Origin: Cryptomeria japonica
Lineage: Eukaryota > Streptophyta > Pinopsida > Cupressales > Cupressaceae
NCBI RefSeq assembly: GCF_030272615.1
Contig: NC_081413.1
Span: 557,469,136-557,529,135, forward strand
Length of the DNA: 60,000 nt
Direction of reading: 5' to 3'
Below the pieces are notes generated by a model that searched no databases, was not told the DNA's origin, and saw nothing but the letters and a program-made list of their open reading frames with translations. The translations under genes and the position numbers were made by a program. Of this stretch, positions 58,339-60,000 are shown piece by piece; the stretch's first letter is position 1; each line of letters begins with the position of its first letter.

Positions 58339-59201
58339 ATGTGCATGCAGTTTGAATCAAATCCCAAAGGAATATCTTGGCAAAATTAGCTTTAAGTTGT
58401 TCAATAAGATCATACTCTTTGCCAAGATGTTGTGACAGGCGAGGTGGTGGTGGAAGTATGGGTTGAGAAGAACAAAGAGAAGGGATAACCAAAGGAGGAT
58501 TAGGTTGCCTATTGTTCCTTGTATTGTAGGTGTGGACAACCGAATTGTAACTTTCTTGGGTTTGTTTGGCATACTCATATGAACTCTTGGTGGGGTAACC
58601 TCCTTACACAATAATAACTAGTTTATTAGGAGTGTAAAATGTATCATTATTATAACCACCTTGAACCATAAAAAGAGGTTTACTGAGAGGTTGAGGAGTT
58701 TGATGAGTTCTATCACCTTGAACAACAATTATAGACTTATTAGGTGTGTGGAAATTATGTTCATAACCATTCACATTTATCATATTGATCAATATTTTAG
58801 ACATAGATGTTGTAAGATTGTTTGAGGAAGTTTTGGTAGAAATGAAATCATCAACATCATCTAACATAGCATAGTCATGACTACTAAATGGTTGATTATT
58901 GGATTGGATGGGAGATAAATCATTGTAAATAGGATTCACATATATCATCATGTTACTAGATTTAGAGGATGGATTGAGAGGGATGGCTTCCTAAGAAGAG
59001 TCATCCAACTTATCCAAAACGTCACTACGAAATGACATAGTAACTATGTTGATTAGTTTTTGCAAAAAATGTTTGTTTAGAAGGCTTAGGATAAATAAAC
59101 TCATCAAGAGCCTTATCAATTTCTTCCTTACTAAAAGAATAATCATCATAAGCAAAAATGTTATCATAGGCATGAAAATATTGCAAGTAAAGATTTGACA
59201 T
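58339..59201 (-). pseudogene. Outer Tat gag, N-terminal part, broken
   Basis: ATG at 59201 (minus) opens MSNLYLQYFHAYDNIFAYDD and continues KEEIDKALDEFIYPKP to a double stop near 59030. Later frames (58951-58604, 58611-58357) are Asn/Ser/Pro rich with repeated NDTFYTPNK and NFHTPNK segments; the last ends in LKANFAK and WDLIQ before the solo LTR. No capsid core (retrotransposon gag domain) or knuckle was clear, so much of gag may be lost. Start chosen because it is the first ATG after the leader. Confidence 0.6.
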
Positions 59202-59368
59202 TATTGAAAAGAAAAGCTAACTTTTGAAATGAAAGATGCATACAAATTTAAATACACACAATGCATAAACAATATATTTGAACTTTTTTATTATTTTGAC
59301 ATGAAAGAGACATGCAATGATAGTACCTAATTAAAAAATGCAATGCAAGAGGGTTGGGTTCACTAAAT
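59202..59368 (-). other. Leader and probable primer site of outer Tat element
   Basis: Directly after the LTR end (59369) the minus strand reads ATTTAGTGAACCCAACCCTC, in the position of a primer-binding site. I cannot name the tRNA. About 150 bases of AT-rich leader follow to the gag ATG. Confidence 0.45.
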
Positions 59369-60000
59369 TGTGTTGTATAAAAATAGAATCGAGTAGAGTA
59401 TTAGGACATAAATCCACCTTCACATACACAATGGAATATGAAATCACTCAGAGGAGTGATTATGTTTCTTCTAGGGTTTATATGAAATCATTGGAATATG
59501 AAATCACTAAGAGGAGTGAAATCACTTCTAGGGTATATATTTCTTCGTTGCTATGGAAGTGAATATGTGATGTATGAGAGAGTGCAATACTATAGTTAAA
59601 GTGCAAAGGGAAGTGAATATAAAGATACTATAGTTGACTATCAAATAACATAATTGGGACAATAAACAAAAAAATGAAAGGAGGATTTGACTATGCACAT
59701 GTGGTTGAAATCCAAGACTGAACTAACTAGAACAAGGCGCAAGAATGCCCTAGCCTTTGAGACTAGGTTGTGGTCAAGAAGTTTGAAATTTGAGGTAGTC
59801 TGGTTGAAAACCCTGAAATCTAGAGAAAAACTAGGTGAATCATCTTGGGCTTCTCTAGCACCTTGGTCCTAGGACAAGGGCGCCCTAGCACCCCAGTCCT
59901 TGAAAAACCAAGCTCAATTTTTGATAGCAGATCTGTACCATCTTCCTAAGGCTTCTTAAAGTTTTTCAACTTTACCATATACCTCTAGTTTCACTTGCAA
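59369..60000 (-). repeat. 5' LTR of outer Tat element, cut by window end
   Basis: Matches 18834-19410 of the 3' LTR, same strand, including GGAAGTGAATATGTGATGTA and GAAAGGAGGATTTGA. It has a local tandem duplication of about 54 bases (TGGAATATGAAATCACT at 59428 and 59482) that the 3' LTR lacks. The remaining 1 kb of this LTR should lie beyond 60000. Confidence 0.75.

Larger units (their letters stand above)
18834..60000 (-). mobile_element. Outer Tat-lineage Ty3/gypsy element, partial, split by nested insertions
   Basis: The minus strand gives 5' LTR (from beyond 60000 to 59369), gag, protease, G-patch, RT, RNase H, second RNase H and integrase (ending near 52450). Then comes a 3' internal region, a polypurine tract (20479-20463) and the 3' LTR (20462-18834). 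The copia element 21462-51024 lies inside that 3' internal region; a plant mobile domain gene on the opposite strand is cut by it and continues on both sides. The second RNase H and the antisense PMD place it in the Tat group. All coding parts are broken. Confidence 0.8.

Overview
The window looks like a piece of a large, repeat-filled plant nuclear genome, most likely a gymnosperm. That is an inference from the density, age and nesting of plant-type retroelements and from the lack of any clear host gene; no sequence here proves the species. I found no rRNA or tRNA gene, no CRISPR array and no prokaryotic feature. Almost every recognisable reading frame belongs to a transposable element and carries stops, frameshifts or lost catalytic residues.

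Left part (1-18.8 kb). A decayed L1-type LINE lies on the minus strand (about 267-5980: ORF1, endonuclease, reverse transcriptase, zinc-binding domain, RNase H remnant). A minisatellite follows at 6.65-7.0 kb. An LTR element with only a gag frame (TR-GAG type, 8175-14278) has three tandem primer-binding-site-like copies and LTRs of very unequal length. After it come a LINE ORF1 fragment (14.5-15.3 kb, minus), a possible LTR start (16.2 kb) and a gag/G-patch relic of a Ty3/gypsy element (16.6-18.2 kb, minus).

Right part (18.8-60 kb) is a nest of elements that can be peeled by target-site duplications. Level 1 is a minus-strand Tat-lineage Ty3/gypsy element: 3' LTR 18834-20462, pol 52.4-56 kb, gag to 59201, 5' LTR cut by the window end. 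It carries a plant mobile domain (PMD) gene in antisense. Level 2 is a plus-strand Ty1/copia element (21462-51024, duplication AGATG) that landed inside that PMD gene. Level 3a is a non-coding LTR element (25514-31169, duplication GATAA) inside the copia pol. Level 3b is a second Tat-lineage element (33927-50452, duplication AAAGT) inside the copia 3' LTR; it also carries an antisense PMD gene, here with a visible two-exon structure. A solo copia-type LTR (56823-58338) interrupts the gag of the level-1 element.

How the parts relate: gag, protease, reverse transcriptase/RNase H and integrase are the normal retrotransposon replication set. The two Tat elements add G-patch segments, a second RNase H and an antisense PMD gene. 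The most unusual signals are the antisense PMD genes, a CGCGTCTGTG motif array near the 5' end of both opposed transcription units of the inner Tat element, and repeated primer and polypurine sites in two non-autonomous elements. Boundaries and counts were read by eye and are accurate to a few bases at LTR ends, less so for domain limits.
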